Shown piece after piece: positions 61,916-64,000 of a stretch of 64,000 nucleotides of DNA. A program made the position numbers and the translations under genes. The notes beneath the pieces were generated by a model that had not been told where the DNA came from, did not search any database, and saw nothing but the letters and a program-made list of their open reading frames with translations. Location: the NCBI GenBank assembly GCA_016110215.1, contig JADWQD010000003.1, positions 3,658,001 to 3,722,000 of the forward strand, in the 5' to 3' direction. Within the stretch, counting starts at the first letter, position 1. Each line of letters opens with the position of its first letter. This DNA is from Capronia americana (lineage: Eukaryota > Ascomycota > Eurotiomycetes > Chaetothyriales > Herpotrichiellaceae).

Positions 61916-62670
61916 ATGGAAACTGTCAAGAACACAGTCGGCCACCTCTTTGGCGGCAACAAGGAGAACGTAAGCAAGAGTCGTTCCATCCATCTGAAGC
62001 CATTAACTGACCAAAGCCACACACAGTCATCCGAGGGGCACAGGTAATGCTTGAATTCATGGGACTGCTAGCCAGCTGGACAAAGAACTGACACGGGCTT
62101 AGTGGCCACCACAAGGAACATCACGACCAAACCGCGGCCAGCACTTCTCCCCCCAGCCACCAACACCACCAGAATTCGTCCCCCGCCGACGTCCCTTCCA
62201 AGCCCGCCTCGGCCGGCAACAGCGGCAACAACGACCAACAAGGCCAGTCTGCCGACGGGGGCGGTGATCGAATCCAATCCCCCACCCAAGGACCCGACCC
62301 CGCTCTCGTCGGCGATGCCAACCCGACCGACAAGCTCAGCGGCACCGCCGCACCGGGCAGCCACAGCGCCCTGTTTGGACTGACCCCGGATGGGAAGAAG
62401 AACACCGAGACGTCCAAGGGAAGCGGCGCCCCGCAGGCCGCGCACAGCGAAACGACCGCCGTAGGGGGAGGCAAGCCGGCCAAAGAAGCTGATACCAGCT
62501 CTCACGCCCCCACGGGCAACCCGGAGGTCAGTGAACAGTTGAACAAGGCCGAAGCGGCTCCCGGGCAGAAGGGCGGCCAGAGGACCGATCCCGCGCCGTT
62601 GCCTGCCGAGGGCGGCACGAAGCCTGGAGCTGGTGCTACGGGATTGCAGCAGGGGAGCGGCAATGTTTGA
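61916..62670 (+). CDS. disordered His/Gly/Pro-rich protein with a 17-nt micro-exon
   Basis: Exons are 61916-61969 (METVKNTVGHLFGGNKEN), 62027-62043 (17 nt) and 62103-62670, giving 212 aa. Both introns (57 and 59 nt) have GTAAGC/GTAATG donors and CAG/TAG acceptors, and the two junctions restore one long open frame. The frame of exon 3 has no usable ATG, so the gene is invisible to simple ORF scanning. After the short N-terminal helix the protein is low-complexity: SGHHKEHHDQTAASTS, Gly/Asn/Ser runs and a Pro/Gly-rich end. A small conserved-looking block SGTAAPGSHSALFGLTPDGK lies mid-protein. No family is recognised; the beginning METVKN resembles small fungal stress or starvation proteins only weakly. 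Confidence 0.75.
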
Positions 62671-62942
62671 GAGTTGGGCCACACATGAAGATGAGGCGGT
62701 CGGTGGTGGTGGTTGGCAGTGAGATTTATTTTATATCCTATATTGAAAAACCCACCAGAAAAGAAACACTCAAACCAACATGGAGTCGCAAGAGGTGAGG
62801 GCGACGTCATGGAATGTAGTGTGTACAGTCTCTACTGGTCCGCGGCCAGTTTGGGCGCGAATGTGGCACCAGTGGACAGTCCTGTTCTTCTGTTCATGCC
62901 AAGATGGAAGATGCAGTTCAAATATATGTATTATACATTTCG

Positions 62943-64000
62943 TTAACTCTGTTCTCTGCTCCCATCGGCATCCCCTTCCAAATATAGCCCTCTCTCTTTG
63001 ATCCAAACTCCTACTCCTGGCCCGACCAGCTCTCCCACTTGATCCCAGTTCCCTTCCCTAACCGCATCCCTTACCTTCGTACTACTCACGCCCTCGGCCT
63101 CTCCTCCTTCATCCACAACCAAGTCCACCCTGTCAGCCCACTCCCGTTTCATTCCCTCCTTCTCTAGCGAGCCTTCCCGGATGTCCTCGAGGTACTTCAT
63201 CTGGCCTTCTGGCGTGGTATAGTCGGGCGTCTTCGGCGCAGCACCAGCGCCAGCGCTCGATCCGACCTCCGTCTTCTGCGCATCCTTCAAGTTCTCGCTC
63301 GGACTGTCCGGGTCGACTCGTATCGTCGCCCTCACGCGATGGTGCATCAGAAAGGGCTCCAGCGCTGACAACGGCGGGTCATGCTTCGGATAGTACTTCG
63401 GGGTGAAGATGCGAAGAAGCGTGTCAAAGCCCGTCAGGTGGATTTGCTCGACGACGCCGTCCTCCCGATCCGGGTTCTCGTACAAGTTACTCGCTGTGAT
63501 GGCGCTGGCCTTGTCCACGAAGTAAGGCAGCTTCGTGATGCCGATATCGATGATCGGCGCTTCTACCCTCCCGGGAGGAGGATCTGACACGTCCGAGGCT
63601 TCGGACACGGACGCAGAAGCAGAAGCAGAAATAGAAGGAGAAGGACGCTCTGAAGAGAAACACGACCGTAGGTCCTGCGCCGCGAGAGTCATCATGACGA
63701 TCCGGTCTTCAAAGTCCGCGGGCTTGGGTTTCTTATCGGCGTTGACTGTCGCGAGCAGGAATAACACCCTGGGGCTTTCGCCCTGGCTTTGATCTTTCTT
63801 CTCCGACTTTGAGGGCTTGGACCTTAATGCCGTCTTGACGAGGCTGGAGTGGGCCTTTGACGGGGGGTTGAAACTCGAGTCCAGCACGTAGAGTGTCCTT
63901 GTGGGGATTGGTTTCCCATGGCTGGGAGCCGATGTTGGCGGGATGGTATGTAGGATCCGGAATGCCGATGACGAGGCGGCAAAGTCTTTTAGCGATTTAG
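62943..64000 (-). CDS. NMNAT-like nucleotidyltransferase (Pof1 type), 5' end beyond the window
   Basis: The reading frame is open from the window's last base to a TAA at 62943-62945, about 352 residues, and lacks its start. The block TLYVLDSSFNPPSKAHSSLV matches the N-terminal nucleotide-binding motif of the adenylyl/cytidylyltransferase fold (SFNPPxxAH, equivalent to HxGH). It is followed by FLLATVNADKKP and FEDRIVMMTLAA. The C-terminal half has ADRVDLVVDEGGEAEGVSSTKVRDAVREG, in which SSTKVRDAV is the second family signature (ISSTxxR). This fits the fungal nicotinamide mononucleotide adenylyltransferase-like/Pof1 group, acting in NAD metabolism or protein quality control. An inserted Ser/Pro-rich loop (about 63570-63680) is unusual and probably disordered. 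Confidence 0.85.
   Translation of the reverse strand, partial: KSLKDFAASSSAFRILHTIPPTSAPSHGKPIPTRTLYVLDSSFNPPSKAHSSLVKTALRSKPSKSEKKDQSQGESPRVLFLLATVNADKKPKPADFEDRIVMMTLAAQDLRSCFSSERPSPSISASASASVSEASDVSDPPPGRVEAPIIDIGITKLPYFVDKASAITASNLYENPDREDGVVEQIHLTGFDTLLRIFTPKYYPKHDPPLSALEPFLMHHRVRATIRVDPDSPSENLKDAQKTEVGSSAGAGAAPKTPDYTTPEGQMKYLEDIREGSLEKEGMKREWADRVDLVVDEGGEAEGVSSTKVRDAVREGNWDQVGELVGPGVGVWIKERGLYLEGDADGSREQS

Noticed and set aside
62068..62682. 204-codon Gly/Arg/Leu-rich minus-strand ORF
   Set aside because: Overlaps the plus-strand three-exon gene, whose two splice junctions give a coherent frame; the minus ORF has no domain.
1..64000. CRISPR arrays, rRNA genes or intact transposons
   Set aside because: No regularly spaced repeats, rRNA sequence, transposase or reverse transcriptase motifs were found.

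Overview
The window is nuclear DNA of a filamentous ascomycete (Pezizomycotina). The evidence is short spliceosomal introns (about 50-150 nt, GT..AG, CTAAC/CTGAC-like branch sites), a Zn2Cys6 regulator, a DHA2-type drug transporter, Ser/Thr-rich wall proteins, a CE16 esterase, a DUF5519 protein, a fungal RGS protein and an intron-containing tRNA-Ser. The species cannot be fixed from sequence alone. Genes lie on both strands without operons, and several have short exons that only appear after splicing by eye.

Layout. 0-3 kb: an Hsp70/actin-fold ATPase-like gene with an unresolved 3' part. 3.7-6.6 kb: the vacuolar membrane protease PFF1. 6.6-10.9 kb: gene-poor. 10.9-16 kb: a membrane-anchored DUF5519 protein, a secreted CE16 acetylesterase and a fungal ATP-grasp ligase-like enzyme. 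17-19.5 kb: a Cys-rich, Myb-like coiled-coil protein divergent from the p24 cargo receptor EMP24. 20.7-26 kb: a drug transporter, a Zn2Cys6 regulator and a short-chain dehydrogenase that may form a small functional group. 26.6-34.4 kb: an island of unrecognised genes in relic-like DNA, ending next to tRNA-Ser(AGA). 35.9-39 kb: a small two-exon orphan gene, the ESCRT-III gene VPS20 and a PITH-domain gene. 40.5-43 kb: a five-exon Ser/Thr-rich surface protein. 43.5-49.4 kb: a 1189-residue disordered protein divergent from a RUS (DUF647) protein. 52.6-53.8 kb: an RGS-domain regulator behind a long leader with upstream ORFs. 53.8-59.2 kb: gene-poor. 59.2-61.1 kb: a secreted Ser/Thr-rich protein with eight W-x-D-W modules. 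61.9-62.7 kb: a disordered protein with a 17-nt micro-exon. 62.9-64 kb: an NMNAT/POF1-like nucleotidyltransferase cut by the window end.

Much of the recognisable content serves the endomembrane system and cell surface (EMP24, VPS20, PFF1, the esterase, two wall proteins). There is no operon-like organisation, CRISPR array, rRNA or intact transposon. Least explained are the W-x-D-W protein, the orphan island at 26-34 kb and the gene-poor stretches at 6.6-10.9 and 53.8-59.2 kb.
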